DNA of 64,000 bases from Klebsiella michiganensis (GCA_000963575.1 CP011077.1:3224001-3288000), one strand, 5' to 3'. Counted from the first letter of the stretch, positions 51,537-61,124 are shown. Numbers and translations are program-made. The notes: a model not told the origin generated them from the sequence alone.

Positions 51537-53900
51537 ATGAAAACACTTAAGAACTGGACGCTCGCCAGCCAGAATGACAGCCAGGTTATCCTGACTCTCG
51601 ACGGTAAGCATTCTCTGCACCTGTTTGTGCTGGAAGATAAGCTGTTTCGTGTGCTGATCAAGCGGCGGCAGAGCCTGGCGCTTGACCGCACCTGGAGCAT
51701 TGCCCCGCAGCAGGATGTCCCCTGGGAGGGGCGAGACCGCGAAAGCCTCGCCGGGTTTACCCTGCCCGGCTTCACGCTGGTACAGCAGGCCGATTGCCTC
51801 ATTATCAGTAGCGAAAGCCTGCGCGTGACCGTGCATCAGCCGCTGTATCTGGAATGGGAATACAAATCCGAACGGGGCGAATGGCTGCCTCTCGCCTGTG
51901 ACCGCCCCACCAGCGCCTACCAGCTTAACGCCCACGGCGATGGCGTGGCTCACTATCAGCGGCGCTTTGCCGGAGAACGCTTTTACGGGCTAGGTGAAAA
52001 AGCCGGGCCGCTCAACCGCACCGGCAGGCGCTATGAGATGCGAAATCTGGATGCCATGGGCTATAACGCGGAATCTACCGACCCGCTCTATAAACATATC
52101 CCCTTTACCATTACGCGCCGGGATGACGTCAGCTTTGGCCTGTTCTATGACAATCTGAGCAGTTGCTGGCTGGACCTGGGCAACGAGATAGACAACTATC
52201 ACCTGGCCTACCGCCGCTGGCAGGCGGAAGCCGGCGATCTGGACTATTACCTGTTTCTCGGCCCGCGCGTGCTGGACGTCACCAAAGCATTCGTGCGCCT
52301 GACCGGTAAGACCTTCTTCGGCCCAAAATGGAGCCTCGGCTACAGCGGCTCAACGATGCACTACACCGACGCGCCAGACGCCCAAAATCAGCTCATGAAC
52401 TTTATCCGGCTGAGTCAGCAGCATGGGATTCCGTGTGACTCTTTCCAGCTTTCGTCAGGCTATACCTCCATCAATAATAAACGCTACGTGTTTAACTGGA
52501 ACTATGAAAAAGTGCCGCAGCCGAAGGTGATGAGCCAGACGTTTATGGCGGCAGGTATCCGCCTTGCGGCCAACATTAAGCCTTGTCTACTGCAGGATCA
52601 TCCGCGCTATGAGGAGGTCGCCAAAGGCGGGCTGTTTATCAAAGATTCGGAATCCGATACGCCAGAACGCTCCAGCTTCTGGGACGATGAAGGCTCTCAT
52701 CTGGACTTCACCAACCCGGCCACGGTGAAATGGTGGCAGGCTGGCGTCACCACCCAGCTACTGGAAATGGGCATTGGCTCCACCTGGAACGACAACAACG
52801 AATACGAAGTGTGGGACGGGGAAGCTCGCTGTCACGGCTTTGGCCAGCCAATAGCCATCAAACATATTCGCCCGGTCATGCCGCTGCTGATGATGCGCGC
52901 CTCAATGGAGGCTCAGCAGAAATTTGCCCCGGAAAAGCGCCCCTATCTGATTTCCCGTTCCGGCTGTGCCGGGATGCAGCGCTACGTCCAGACGTGGAGC
53001 GGCGACAATCGCACCAGTTGGGAGACGCTGCGCTACAACACGCGGATGGGGGTGGGGATGAGCCTGTCCGGCCTGTTTAACGTTGGGCATGACGTCGGCG
53101 GTTTTTCGGGTGATAAACCCGACGCCGAGCTTTTCGTGCGCTGGGTTCAGAACGGCGTGATGCATCCGCGCTTTACCATCCATTCCTGGAATGATGACCA
53201 CACCGTTAACGAGCCGTGGATGTATCCGGCTGTCACTCCGGCTATCCGCAGCGCCATTGAGCTGCGTTACCGCCTGCTGCCCTATTTCTACACGCTGCTG
53301 TGGCAGGCACATGCGGATGATGAACCCATGCTGCGCCCTACATTCCTCGACCATGAACACGACGTGAAGTCATTTGACGAATGCGATGAATTCCTGCTGG
53401 GCCGGGATCTGTTAGTGGCCAGCGTGGTAGAGCCGGGGCAGCGCGAGCGTGCTTTATGGCTGCCGGACAACGAGCACGGCTGGTATGACTATTACACCGG
53501 CCAGTGGTTTAGCGGCGGCCAGACAATCACCCTGCCCGCACCGCTTGAGCGTCTGCCTCTGCTGGTTCGTGCCGGTGCGGCTCTGCCTCACAGCGAACGT
53601 ATCAGCTACGTTTCCCCACAGGACGATACCGTTCGTGAACTGAAGATTTACCCGCTGCAAGGCGCAGGCGTATCCCGCGGCATGCTGTTTGAGGATGACG
53701 GAGAATCCTGGGGCTATAAAGATGGCAACGCGCTCTGGCTTAGCTGGGAAATAACCGGTACGGCTGAAACAATCAACGTGGCCTTTAGCCGTAAGGGGGA
53801 TTATCTGCCCGCGTGGCGCGAGATTAAGCTGTCTCTGCCTGAGGGCGAGCAGCGGCGGCTGTTGGTGAACGGTGTGGAATGCGAGGTGTGGGAGCTGTAG
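51537..53900 (+). CDS. Glycoside hydrolase family 31
   Basis: The 787-residue alpha-glycosidase has an N-terminal beta-sandwich (1-230), a TIM barrel (about 260-620) and C-terminal beta domains. The candidate nucleophile is D419 (WNDNNEYEVWD) and the acid/base is D490 (WSGDNRTSW). RFTIHSWNDDHTVNEPW follows the barrel. GH31 includes alpha-glucosidase, alpha-xylosidase, sulfoquinovosidase and alpha-galactosidase-like members, and the sequence does not decide between them. No signal peptide, so the substrate is cytosolic after import by the MFS. Confidence 0.9.
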   Translation: MKTLKNWTLASQNDSQVILTLDGKHSLHLFVLEDKLFRVLIKRRQSLALDRTWSIAPQQDVPWEGRDRESLAGFTLPGFTLVQQADCLIISSESLRVTVHQPLYLEWEYKSERGEWLPLACDRPTSAYQLNAHGDGVAHYQRRFAGERFYGLGEKAGPLNRTGRRYEMRNLDAMGYNAESTDPLYKHIPFTITRRDDVSFGLFYDNLSSCWLDLGNEIDNYHLAYRRWQAEAGDLDYYLFLGPRVLDVTKAFVRLTGKTFFGPKWSLGYSGSTMHYTDAPDAQNQLMNFIRLSQQHGIPCDSFQLSSGYTSINNKRYVFNWNYEKVPQPKVMSQTFMAAGIRLAANIKPCLLQDHPRYEEVAKGGLFIKDSESDTPERSSFWDDEGSHLDFTNPATVKWWQAGVTTQLLEMGIGSTWNDNNEYEVWDGEARCHGFGQPIAIKHIRPVMPLLMMRASMEAQQKFAPEKRPYLISRSGCAGMQRYVQTWSGDNRTSWETLRYNTRMGVGMSLSGLFNVGHDVGGFSGDKPDAELFVRWVQNGVMHPRFTIHSWNDDHTVNEPWMYPAVTPAIRSAIELRYRLLPYFYTLLWQAHADDEPMLRPTFLDHEHDVKSFDECDEFLLGRDLLVASVVEPGQRERALWLPDNEHGWYDYYTGQWFSGGQTITLPAPLERLPLLVRAGAALPHSERISYVSPQDDTVRELKIYPLQGAGVSRGMLFEDDGESWGYKDGNALWLSWEITGTAETINVAFSRKGDYLPAWREIKLSLPEGEQRRLLVNGVECEVWEL

Positions 53901-53902
53901 CG

Positions 53903-54160
53903 GCCCCTCACCCCGGCCCTCTCCCCAAAGGGGCGAGGGAGAAAAAACAGGAAGTTTATCCCTTCAGAAGTAACTCGGGGGAAAAACCGCAGGAGGTAGA
54001 TGTCTCAATCTGCCTCCTCTCCCTTTTAGGGAGAAATACCTCGGTCTGTCCCCTCTCCCTTTTAGGGAGAAATATCTCGGTCTGTCCCCTCTCCCTTTTA
54101 GGGAGAAATATCTCGGTCTGTCCCCTCTCCCTTTTAGGGAGAGGGTTCGGGTGAGGGTAA
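53903..54160. repeat. Tandem palindromic repeat array, period 36 bp
   Basis: The array lies between the convergent GH31 and ybiT genes. Four direct units of 36 bp, each CCCTCTCCCTTTTAGGGAGA followed by AATATCTCGGTCTGTC, run from about 54003 to 54138, with the CTCGGTCTGTC marker at 54040, 54076 and 54112. The outer ends are family palindromes (GGGCGAGGG, CTCTCCCTTTTAGGGAGAGG, GGGTGAGGG). No spacers, so it is not a CRISPR. Confidence 0.88.
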
Positions 54161-54162
54161 AA

Positions 54163-55758
54163 TTACCCGTCGATCCCTTTGCTGCGCAGGTAATCTTCGT
54201 AGCCGCCGGTGAAGTCAATCACGCGCTCTGGGGTAATTTCCAGCACGCGAGTAGCCAGCGAGCTAACAAATTCCCGGTCGTGGGAAACGAAGATCAGCGT
54301 CCCCTGATACATCTCCAGCGCCATGTTAAGCGATTCGATGGATTCCATATCCAGGTGGTTGGTCGGTTCGTCCATGATCAGGATGTTTGGTTTTTCCATC
54401 ATCAGCTTGCCGAACAGCATACGGCCTTTCTCACCCCCGGAGAGGACTTTAGCAGGCTTCTTAATGTCGTCCTGGCTGAACAGCAGACGGCCAAGGATGC
54501 TGCGCACCGCCTGCTCGTCGTCGCCTTCCTGCTTCCACTGGCTCATCCAGTCGAAGACGGTCAGATCGTTTTCGAACTCGTATTCGTGATCCTGCGCGTA
54601 ATAACCAATCTGAGCATTTTCAGACCACTTCACGCTGCCGCTTTCCGGGGTCAGCTCGCCGACGAGGGTTTTCAGCATGGTGGATTTACCCACGCCGTTG
54701 GCGCCCAGAATGGCAATCTTCTCGCCCACTTCCAGCAGCAGGTTGAAGTTTTTAAACAGCGGGCCGTTCTCAAACCCTTTAGTCAGCGCTTCAACCTCAA
54801 GGGCGTTACGGAACAGTTTCTTATCCTGCTCGAAGCGGATGAACGGGTTCTGACGGCTGGAGGCCTTCACTTCGTCCAGCTTAATTTTATCAATCTGACG
54901 GGCACGAGAGGTTGCCTGGCGAGATTTGGATGCGTTGGCGCTGAAGCGGCTCACGAAGGATTGCAGGTCCGCAATCTGCGCTTTCTTCTTCGCGTTGTCC
55001 GCCAGCAGGCGCTCGCGAGCCTGAGTTGCCGCCGTCATATACTCGTCGTAGTTGCCCGGGTAAACGCGCAGCTCGCCGTAGTCCAGATCGGCCATATGGG
55101 TGCAGACCATGTTCAGGAAGTGACGGTCGTGCGAGATGATTATCATGGTGCTGTCGCGTTCGTTCAGCGTCTGCTCCAGCCAGCGGATAGTGTCGATATC
55201 CAGGTTGTTCGTTGGTTCGTCGAGCAGCAGGATGTCCGGGTTGGAGAACAGCGCCTGCGCCAGCAGCACACGCAGTTTCCAGCCTGGTGCCACTTCGCTC
55301 ATCGGGCCGTAGTGCTGCTCCAGCGGAATGCCCACGCCAAGCAGCAATTCACCTGCGCGCGCTTCTGCGGTGTAACCGTCCATCTCGCCGTATTTCACTT
55401 CGAGGTCGGCAACTTTGTAACCGTCTTCTTCGCTCATTTCCGGCAGGGCATAAATGCGGTCGCGTTCCTGTTTCACTTCCCACAGCTCGCCGTGGCCCAT
55501 GATGACGGTGTCGAGCACGGTGAATTTCTCGAAGGCGAACTGATCCTGACGCAGCTTACCGATGCGCTCGTTTGGGTCGAGAGAAACGTTGCCAAGGGTA
55601 GGTTCTAGGTCCCCGCCGAGGATTTTCATGAACGTGGATTTGCCGCTTCCGTTCGCGCCAATCAGGCCGTAACGGTTGCCGCCGCCAAATTTAACGGAGA
55701 TATTTTCGAACAGCGGTTTGCTGCCAAACTGCATGGTAACGTTGCTGGATACAAGCAC
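54163..55758 (-). CDS. ybiT: ABC-F ATPase YbiT
   Basis: The 531-residue protein starts at the GTG at 55756-55758 (LVSSNVTMQFG) after AGGA; the frame extends upstream without reason. It has two ABC domains in one chain with Walker A (GANGSGKST; GANGVGKST), signatures (LSGGEKGRM in the second half) and Walker B with LLDEPTNNLD and IMDEPTNHLD, joined by a long linker. ABC-F proteins act on ribosomes rather than transport. E. coli YbiT is 530. Confidence 0.95.
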   Translation of the reverse strand: MLVSSNVTMQFGSKPLFENISVKFGGGNRYGLIGANGSGKSTFMKILGGDLEPTLGNVSLDPNERIGKLRQDQFAFEKFTVLDTVIMGHGELWEVKQERDRIYALPEMSEEDGYKVADLEVKYGEMDGYTAEARAGELLLGVGIPLEQHYGPMSEVAPGWKLRVLLAQALFSNPDILLLDEPTNNLDIDTIRWLEQTLNERDSTMIIISHDRHFLNMVCTHMADLDYGELRVYPGNYDEYMTAATQARERLLADNAKKKAQIADLQSFVSRFSANASKSRQATSRARQIDKIKLDEVKASSRQNPFIRFEQDKKLFRNALEVEALTKGFENGPLFKNFNLLLEVGEKIAILGANGVGKSTMLKTLVGELTPESGSVKWSENAQIGYYAQDHEYEFENDLTVFDWMSQWKQEGDDEQAVRSILGRLLFSQDDIKKPAKVLSGGEKGRMLFGKLMMEKPNILIMDEPTNHLDMESIESLNMALEMYQGTLIFVSHDREFVSSLATRVLEITPERVIDFTGGYEDYLRSKGIDG

Positions 55759-55997
55759 TGGTATGTCCTGGAGAAATAAGTTGTCGAGATTTTGGAATGT
55801 GATTTCGGCCACATTATGCCATAACTATGATAAAGGTTCGCCCCGCATCTTCACCGTACAATAGTTAATCAGTGTGAAAAAATTGTGATTTCATCCACAT
55901 CTGATTTCCCAGATGAATGTAATGCACATATAATGCGCGGCTGAATCGTCCATGAACACTCACTAGCTGGCCCGTCTGGCATAACATCTCGCACAAC

Positions 55998-56912
55998 ATG
56001 AATATGAAATTACGCTCGCTCTTACTGGCTTTTGTGGCTGTCGCGTCTTTCTCAGCTTCCGCCGTGACTTATCCGTTACCGACTAACGGCAGCCGCCTGG
56101 TTGGTGAAAACCAGGTTATCACTATTCCGGAAGGCAGCACCGCGCCGCTGGAAGAGTATGCTTCCCAGTACCAGATGGGACTGTCTAACATGCTGGAAGC
56201 TAACCCGGGGATTGACCCGTACCTGCCTAAAGCCGGTACCATCCTGAACATCCCTCAGCAGCTGATCCTGCCGGACACCGTGCATGAAGGGATTGTGATT
56301 AACAGCGCCGAAATGCGCCTCTACTACTACCCGAAAGGCACTAATACCGTGATCGTGCTGCCAATCGGCATCGGCCAGTTGGGGAAAGATACCCCGATCA
56401 ACTGGACCACCAAGGTAGAGCGTAAGAAAGCGGGCCCAACCTGGACCCCTACCGCGAAAATGCACGCAGAATATGCCGCAGCCGGTACGCCACTGCCGGC
56501 CGTTGTACCCGCCGGCCCGGATAACCCAATGGGCCTGTACGCGCTGTATATCGGCAACCTGTATGCAATTCACGGCACCAACGCCAACTTCGGTATCGGC
56601 CTGCGCGTAAGCCACGGCTGCGTGCGTCTGCGTAATGAAGACATCAAGTTCCTGTTCGACAACGTGCCGGTCGGCACCCGCGTTCAGTTTATTGATGAGC
56701 CGGTAAAAGCCACCACCGAACCGGACGGCAGCCGCTACATCGAGGTTCACAACCCGCTTTCCACCACCGAAGCGCAGTTTAACTCCGATGAAATCGTGCC
56801 GATTAAACTGACCAGCAGCGTGCAGAAAGTGACTGCTCAGTCTGACGTTGACACCACCGTTGTTGACCAGGCGATTCAGAATCGTTCCGGGATGCCGGTT
56901 CGTCTGAACTAA
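55998..56912 (+). CDS. ldtB: L,D-transpeptidase LdtB
   Basis: The 304-residue periplasmic enzyme attaches Braun's lipoprotein to peptidoglycan. It has a signal peptide (1-22, ending ASA), a LysM-like region, and the YkuD domain with H192 and the catalytic motif SHGCVRL (H206, C208). E. coli LdtB (YbiS) is 306. It is divergent from ybiT as in E. coli. Confidence 0.95.
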   Translation: MNMKLRSLLLAFVAVASFSASAVTYPLPTNGSRLVGENQVITIPEGSTAPLEEYASQYQMGLSNMLEANPGIDPYLPKAGTILNIPQQLILPDTVHEGIVINSAEMRLYYYPKGTNTVIVLPIGIGQLGKDTPINWTTKVERKKAGPTWTPTAKMHAEYAAAGTPLPAVVPAGPDNPMGLYALYIGNLYAIHGTNANFGIGLRVSHGCVRLRNEDIKFLFDNVPVGTRVQFIDEPVKATTEPDGSRYIEVHNPLSTTEAQFNSDEIVPIKLTSSVQKVTAQSDVDTTVVDQAIQNRSGMPVRLN

Positions 56913-56933
56913 GTAAAAGCAGATTGTATGAAG

Positions 56934-56955
56934 GCGGCCTCCGGGCCGCTTTTTT
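56934..56955 (+). terminator. Intrinsic terminator after ldtB
   Basis: A stem GCGGCC / GGCCGC with a TCCG loop is followed by six T. Confidence 0.85.
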
Positions 56956-57083
56956 ATTGCCTGAAATCCGTCCGGCAACCTTCACGCAGGGAATGTTTGT
57001 TATGCTGATAATTCATGATGTGATGGATAGCACAACTTTGAGTTTAATTGTATGATGAATGTGTTTCTTAAAGGGTAACCTCC

Positions 57084-57485
57084 ATGCGTAACTCGTTCAC
57101 GATAATCTGGCAGTATATTCGCGCTTTTATCTTAATTTACCTGTGCTTATACGCCGGTATTTTTGTCGCCTCTTTACTGCCTATCGTCATTCCAGGCAGC
57201 ATTATCGGTATGCTGATTTTGTTTGTACTGCTGTCGCTGCAAATCCTGCCGGCGAAGTGGGTAAAACCCAGCTGCCATTTGCTGATTCGCTATATGGCCC
57301 TGCTGTTCGTGCCCATTGGCGTAGGCGTTATGCAGTATTACGACGTGCTAAAAGCTCAGTTTGGCCCGGTGGTGGTTTCCTGTTTAATCAGTACGCTGGT
57401 GGTGCTTGTTATCGTGAGCTGGAGTTCACACCTGGTGCACGGCGAAAGAAAAGTGATTGGTGAAGGCGAGGCAGAGAAAAAATGA
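57084..57485 (+). CDS. yohJ: CidA/LrgA-type holin-like protein YohJ
   Basis: The 133-residue protein has four hydrophobic helices with the CidA/LrgA signature (SLLPIVIPGSIIGMLILFVLL). E. coli YohJ is 132. It overlaps yohK by ATGA, so the pair is one unit. The pair has been linked to serine/pyruvate export and lysis control in other bacteria; here the role is unproven. Confidence 0.92.
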   Translation: MRNSFTIIWQYIRAFILIYLCLYAGIFVASLLPIVIPGSIIGMLILFVLLSLQILPAKWVKPSCHLLIRYMALLFVPIGVGVMQYYDVLKAQFGPVVVSCLISTLVVLVIVSWSSHLVHGERKVIGEGEAEKK

Positions 57486-58177
57486 TGCACTTTATATGGT
57501 GGTCTTTACCGTTAACGCTGGTGGTGTTTTTCGCCGCCCGCAAGCTGGCCGCCCGCCTGAAATCCCCACTGCTCAACCCGCTGCTGGTTTGCATGGTGGT
57601 GATCATTCCTTTTTTATTGGTGACCGGCATTCCTTACGACCACTATTTTAAAGGCAGTGAAGTGCTCAACGACCTGCTGCAGCCGGCGGTGGTGGCGCTG
57701 GCTTTCCCGCTTTATGAGCAGATTCACCAGATCCGCGCTCGCTGGAAGTCCATTATCACCATCTGCTTTATTGGCAGCATGGTAGCGATGTCCACCGGCA
57801 CCTCAATTGCGCTGCTGATGGGGGCTTCCCCGGAAATTGCCGCTTCGGTTCTGCCGAAATCCGTTACCACGCCGATTGCGATGGCGGTGGGCGGCGGCAT
57901 TGGCGGTATCCCGGCTATCAGCGCCGTCTGCGTTATCTTCGTCGGTATTCTTGGCGCCGTATTTGGCCACACCCTGCTGAACATGATGCGTATCAATACC
58001 AAAGCCTCGCGGGGCCTGGCGATGGGGACAGCTTCTCACGCACTAGGCACCGCTCGCTGCGCGGAACTCGATTTTCAGGAAGGGGCTTTTAGCTCGCTGG
58101 CGCTGGTCATTTGCGGGGTCATGACCTCACTTATCGCCCCGTTCTTATTCCCGGTGCTGCTGAAGCTCTTCGGCTAA
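57482..58177 (+). CDS. yohK: LrgB-family membrane protein YohK
   Basis: The 231-residue protein is the LrgB/CidB partner with about seven helices and VGGGIGGIPAISAVCVIFVGILGA. E. coli YohK is 231. It works with YohJ. Confidence 0.93.
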   Translation: MMHFIWWSLPLTLVVFFAARKLAARLKSPLLNPLLVCMVVIIPFLLVTGIPYDHYFKGSEVLNDLLQPAVVALAFPLYEQIHQIRARWKSIITICFIGSMVAMSTGTSIALLMGASPEIAASVLPKSVTTPIAMAVGGGIGGIPAISAVCVIFVGILGAVFGHTLLNMMRINTKASRGLAMGTASHALGTARCAELDFQEGAFSSLALVICGVMTSLIAPFLFPVLLKLFG

Positions 58178-58228
58178 AACTTGCGAGAGATCGCGCATTT
58201 TCATATTTGTTTTCATAAGTTGCACAGA

Positions 58229-58250
58229 CAATTAGAAGTAGATCACATAT
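58229..58250 (+). promoter_or_regulatory. Candidate CRP site upstream of cdd
   Basis: The 22 bases at this position match the CRP consensus (AAATGTGATCTAGATCACAT..) at about 16 positions, with a strong right half (TAGATCACAT). E. coli cdd is known to be controlled by CRP and CytR, which supports the call. Confidence 0.55.
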
Positions 58251-58305
58251 TTGGCCTATACAGATCCGTAAACTACGTTTCCGTTACCCTTTATGAGGCT
58301 TTAAC

Positions 58306-59193
58306 ATGCGTTCACGTTTTGATGCTGCCGTTGTGCAACTCCCCGCCGCGCTGCAAACCGCTTTGCAACCCCTGCTTGCCGACGAACACTTCCCGGCTAT
58401 GTTTACCGCGGCCGAAGTTGAAGCGCTAAAACATCAAACCGGGCTGGGTGACGATGACCTGGCTTTCGCCCTGCTGCCGCTGGCCGCTGCCTGCGCCCGC
58501 GCGGACCTCTCGCATTTTAACGTGGGTGCCGTCGCACGAGGCGTCAGCGGAAATCTCTATTTTGGTGGCAATATGGAGTTTCTTGGTGCCACCATGCAGC
58601 AAACCGTGCACGCCGAACAAAGCGCCATTACCCATGCGTGGATGCGCGGCGAAAAAAGCCTGGTTGATATCACGGTCAATTACACCCCCTGCGGCCACTG
58701 CCGCCAGTTTATGAATGAACTGAACAGCGGCACCGCACTTCGTATTCATTTGCCTGGCCGCCAGCCTTCAACCCTTGGTGAGTATCTGCCGGATGCCTTT
58801 GGCCCGCGCGATCTGGACATCAAAACGCTGCTGCTGGATGAAGAAAATCACGGTTTTGCGCTGAAAGGTGATGCCCTGACTCAGGCGGCTATCACAGCGG
58901 CTAACCGCAGCCATGCGCCATACAGCAAAGCCCCGGCGGGCGTTGCTCTGGAAATGGTAGACGGCAAAATCTTCACCGGCTGTTATGCGGAAAACGCCGC
59001 GTTCAACCCTTCTCTGCCGCCGCTGCAGGCTGCGCTGAACCTGCTTTCACTTAATGGTTACGACTACCCGCAAATTAAGCGCGCCGTGCTGGCAGAAAAA
59101 TTCGATGCGCCGCTGCTGCAGTGGGATGCCACCTCCGCCACGCTGAAAGCTCTGGGCTGTGAGGCCGTTGAGCGCGTTAATATTGCTCAATAA
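58306..59193 (+). CDS. cdd: Cytidine deaminase
   Basis: The 295-residue protein deaminates cytidine and deoxycytidine to uridine and deoxyuridine in nucleoside salvage. The zinc ligands are H102, C129 and C132 and the catalytic Glu is E104 (VHAEQ, PCGHC). The C-terminal half is a second, inactive deaminase-like domain, as in E. coli Cdd (294). Confidence 0.97.
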   Translation: MRSRFDAAVVQLPAALQTALQPLLADEHFPAMFTAAEVEALKHQTGLGDDDLAFALLPLAAACARADLSHFNVGAVARGVSGNLYFGGNMEFLGATMQQTVHAEQSAITHAWMRGEKSLVDITVNYTPCGHCRQFMNELNSGTALRIHLPGRQPSTLGEYLPDAFGPRDLDIKTLLLDEENHGFALKGDALTQAAITAANRSHAPYSKAPAGVALEMVDGKIFTGCYAENAAFNPSLPPLQAALNLLSLNGYDYPQIKRAVLAEKFDAPLLQWDATSATLKALGCEAVERVNIAQ

Positions 59194-59324
59194 TTCTTCA
59201 GGGCGGGTGTACCCACACTCGCATTGTTGAAATTTGCCCCAACTGAACCCGCGTTTCTTGCTCTTGAGGGCCGGGTAAAGTAGCCTTGGATGAAATTTCA
59301 TCCCGCGAATGAGTCTGCAAGTTC

Positions 59325-60044
59325 ATGTTGAAGCGCGTGTTTTACAGCCTGCTTATTGTTATCGGCTTAACGCTGGCCGCTGCGCTCGGGCTCGACCGCT
59401 GGATCAGCTGGAAAACTGCGCCCTACGTCTACGATGAACTGCAGGACCTGCCCTATCGCCAGGTTGGCGTAGTGCTCGGCACGGCCAAGTACTACCGTAC
59501 CGGCGTCATCAATCAGTATTACCTGTACCGCATTCAGGGTGCGCTGAATGCCTACAACAGCGGCAAGGTGAACTACCTGCTGCTGAGCGGCGATAACGCG
59601 CAGCAAAGCTACAACGAGCCGATGACCATGCGCAAAGACTTGATTGCCGGCGGCGTTGATCCGGCGGATATCGTGCTGGACTATGCCGGCTTCCGCACGC
59701 TGGACTCTATCGTTCGCACCCGCAAGGTGTTTGATACCAACGACTTCATTATCATTACCCAACGCTTCCACTGCGAACGTGCATTGTTTATTGCTCTGCA
59801 CATGGGGATCCAGGCGCAGTGCTACGCGGTACCTTCCCCAAAAAACATGCTCACTGTTCGGATGCGTGAATTTGGTGCCCGCCTGGGCGCATTAGCCGAT
59901 CTCTATCTCTTCAAACGCGAGCCGCGTTTCCTTGGTCCATTAGTCCCTATTCCGTCCCTGCAGGAAGTCCCTGAAGACGCGCAGGCCTACCCGGCAGTCA
60001 CGCCAGAGCAACTGCTGGAAATACAGAAAAAAGAGAAGAAATGA
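59325..60044 (+). CDS. sanA: Envelope integrity protein SanA
   Basis: The 239-residue inner-membrane protein has an N-terminal anchor (FYSLLIVIGLTLAAALGL) and a DUF218 domain (VVLGTAKYYRTGVINQYYLYRI, LLLSGDNAQQSYNEP). E. coli SanA (239) affects vancomycin barrier function. It is downstream of cdd as in E. coli. Confidence 0.95.
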   Translation: MLKRVFYSLLIVIGLTLAAALGLDRWISWKTAPYVYDELQDLPYRQVGVVLGTAKYYRTGVINQYYLYRIQGALNAYNSGKVNYLLLSGDNAQQSYNEPMTMRKDLIAGGVDPADIVLDYAGFRTLDSIVRTRKVFDTNDFIIITQRFHCERALFIALHMGIQAQCYAVPSPKNMLTVRMREFGARLGALADLYLFKREPRFLGPLVPIPSLQEVPEDAQAYPAVTPEQLLEIQKKEKK

Positions 60045-60064
60045 GATCTGCTTTAACGCAGAGC

Positions 60065-60099
60065 AAAAAAAGCCCGCACATTGTTTGGCGGGCTTTTTT
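60065..60099. terminator. Bidirectional terminator between sanA and mglC
   Basis: A 7-bp stem AGCCCGC / GCGGGCT flanked by A-run and T-run on both sides. It serves sanA and mglBAC from opposite directions. Confidence 0.9.
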
Positions 60100-60113
60100 G
60101 CACATCACAGGAA

Positions 60114-61124
60114 TTATTTCTTACGCGCGTACTTCAGAGAGTCCAGCGCCACGGCGAAGATGATGATGCCGCCCTTAATAATGTACTGCCAGTAAGGGTT
60201 CACGCCGATATAGGTCAGGCCGTAGTTGATAACCGTAAAGATGATAACCCCGGTCACCACGCCCAGTACCGTCCCCACCCCGCCGCTGAACGACACGCCG
60301 CCGACCACGCACGCCGCAATCGCATCCAGCTCATACATAAAGCCGAGGTTGTTGGTGGCCGAACCGATACGCCCCGCTTCCAGCATCCCGCCAAAGGCAT
60401 AAAACACGCCAGACAGGGCATAAATCATGATCAGGTTCAGCGCCACGTTAACGCCGGACACTTTCGCCGCTTCCGGGTTGCCCCCGATAGCGAAGATGTT
60501 TTTCCCGAAGCGGGTTTTGTTCCAAAGCACCCAGACGAACAGCACCGCAAACAGGGCGTAGAACGTGATATAGGACAGGCGGAAGCTGCCCAGCGCAATA
60601 AAGCCCTGTGTGAAGGTCGAGAAGTGAGAATCAAAACCGGAAATCGGCGATGCCCCCACGAAGTCGTAATACAGGGAGTTGATCCCGTACACGATGATCA
60701 TGGTGCCCAGGGTGGTAATAAACGGCGTCACGTTCAGGTAGGCAATGATAATCCCGTTCACCAGGCCAATCACCGCGCCCACGGCGCAAACAATCAGCAG
60801 CACCAGCGGAATCGGCATCGTGTGCATGTCCGGGAACACCTTGTTGACGTTATCCATGGATTGCAAAAGCGTTGCCGCGACAACCGCCGCCAGCCCAACC
60901 TGACGCCCCGCGGACAAGTCGGTCCCCTGGGTCACAATCAGCCCGGCCACGCCCAGCGCGATAATAATACGCACCGAGGACTGAGTCAGAATGTTACTCA
61001 GGTTAAGCAGACTTAAGAAGGTCGGATCCTGGAAAATGATGATCGCCAGCAGCACCAGCAGCACCACGTAGATGCCGCCCTCTTTTAGATAAGTTAGAAA
61101 ACTCTTCTTATTTAACGCACTCAT
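60114..61124 (-). CDS. mglC: Galactose/methyl-galactoside ABC permease MglC
   Basis: The 336-residue permease has eight to ten helices of the ribose/galactose BPD type (VTQGTDLSAGRQVGLAAVVAATLLQS). E. coli MglC is 336. It lies 20 bp downstream of mglA. Confidence 0.96.
   Translation of the reverse strand: MSALNKKSFLTYLKEGGIYVVLLVLLAIIIFQDPTFLSLLNLSNILTQSSVRIIIALGVAGLIVTQGTDLSAGRQVGLAAVVAATLLQSMDNVNKVFPDMHTMPIPLVLLIVCAVGAVIGLVNGIIIAYLNVTPFITTLGTMIIVYGINSLYYDFVGASPISGFDSHFSTFTQGFIALGSFRLSYITFYALFAVLFVWVLWNKTRFGKNIFAIGGNPEAAKVSGVNVALNLIMIYALSGVFYAFGGMLEAGRIGSATNNLGFMYELDAIAACVVGGVSFSGGVGTVLGVVTGVIIFTVINYGLTYIGVNPYWQYIIKGGIIIFAVALDSLKYARKK

Noticed and set aside
54003..54138. 36-bp direct repeats that could be taken for a CRISPR array
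   Set aside because: The units are contiguous with no unique spacers, each is a palindrome, and no cas gene is present.
60081..61016. 311-codon plus-strand frame opposite mglC
   Set aside because: The His-, Arg- and Gln-rich translation is a typical shadow of a membrane protein gene on the other strand.
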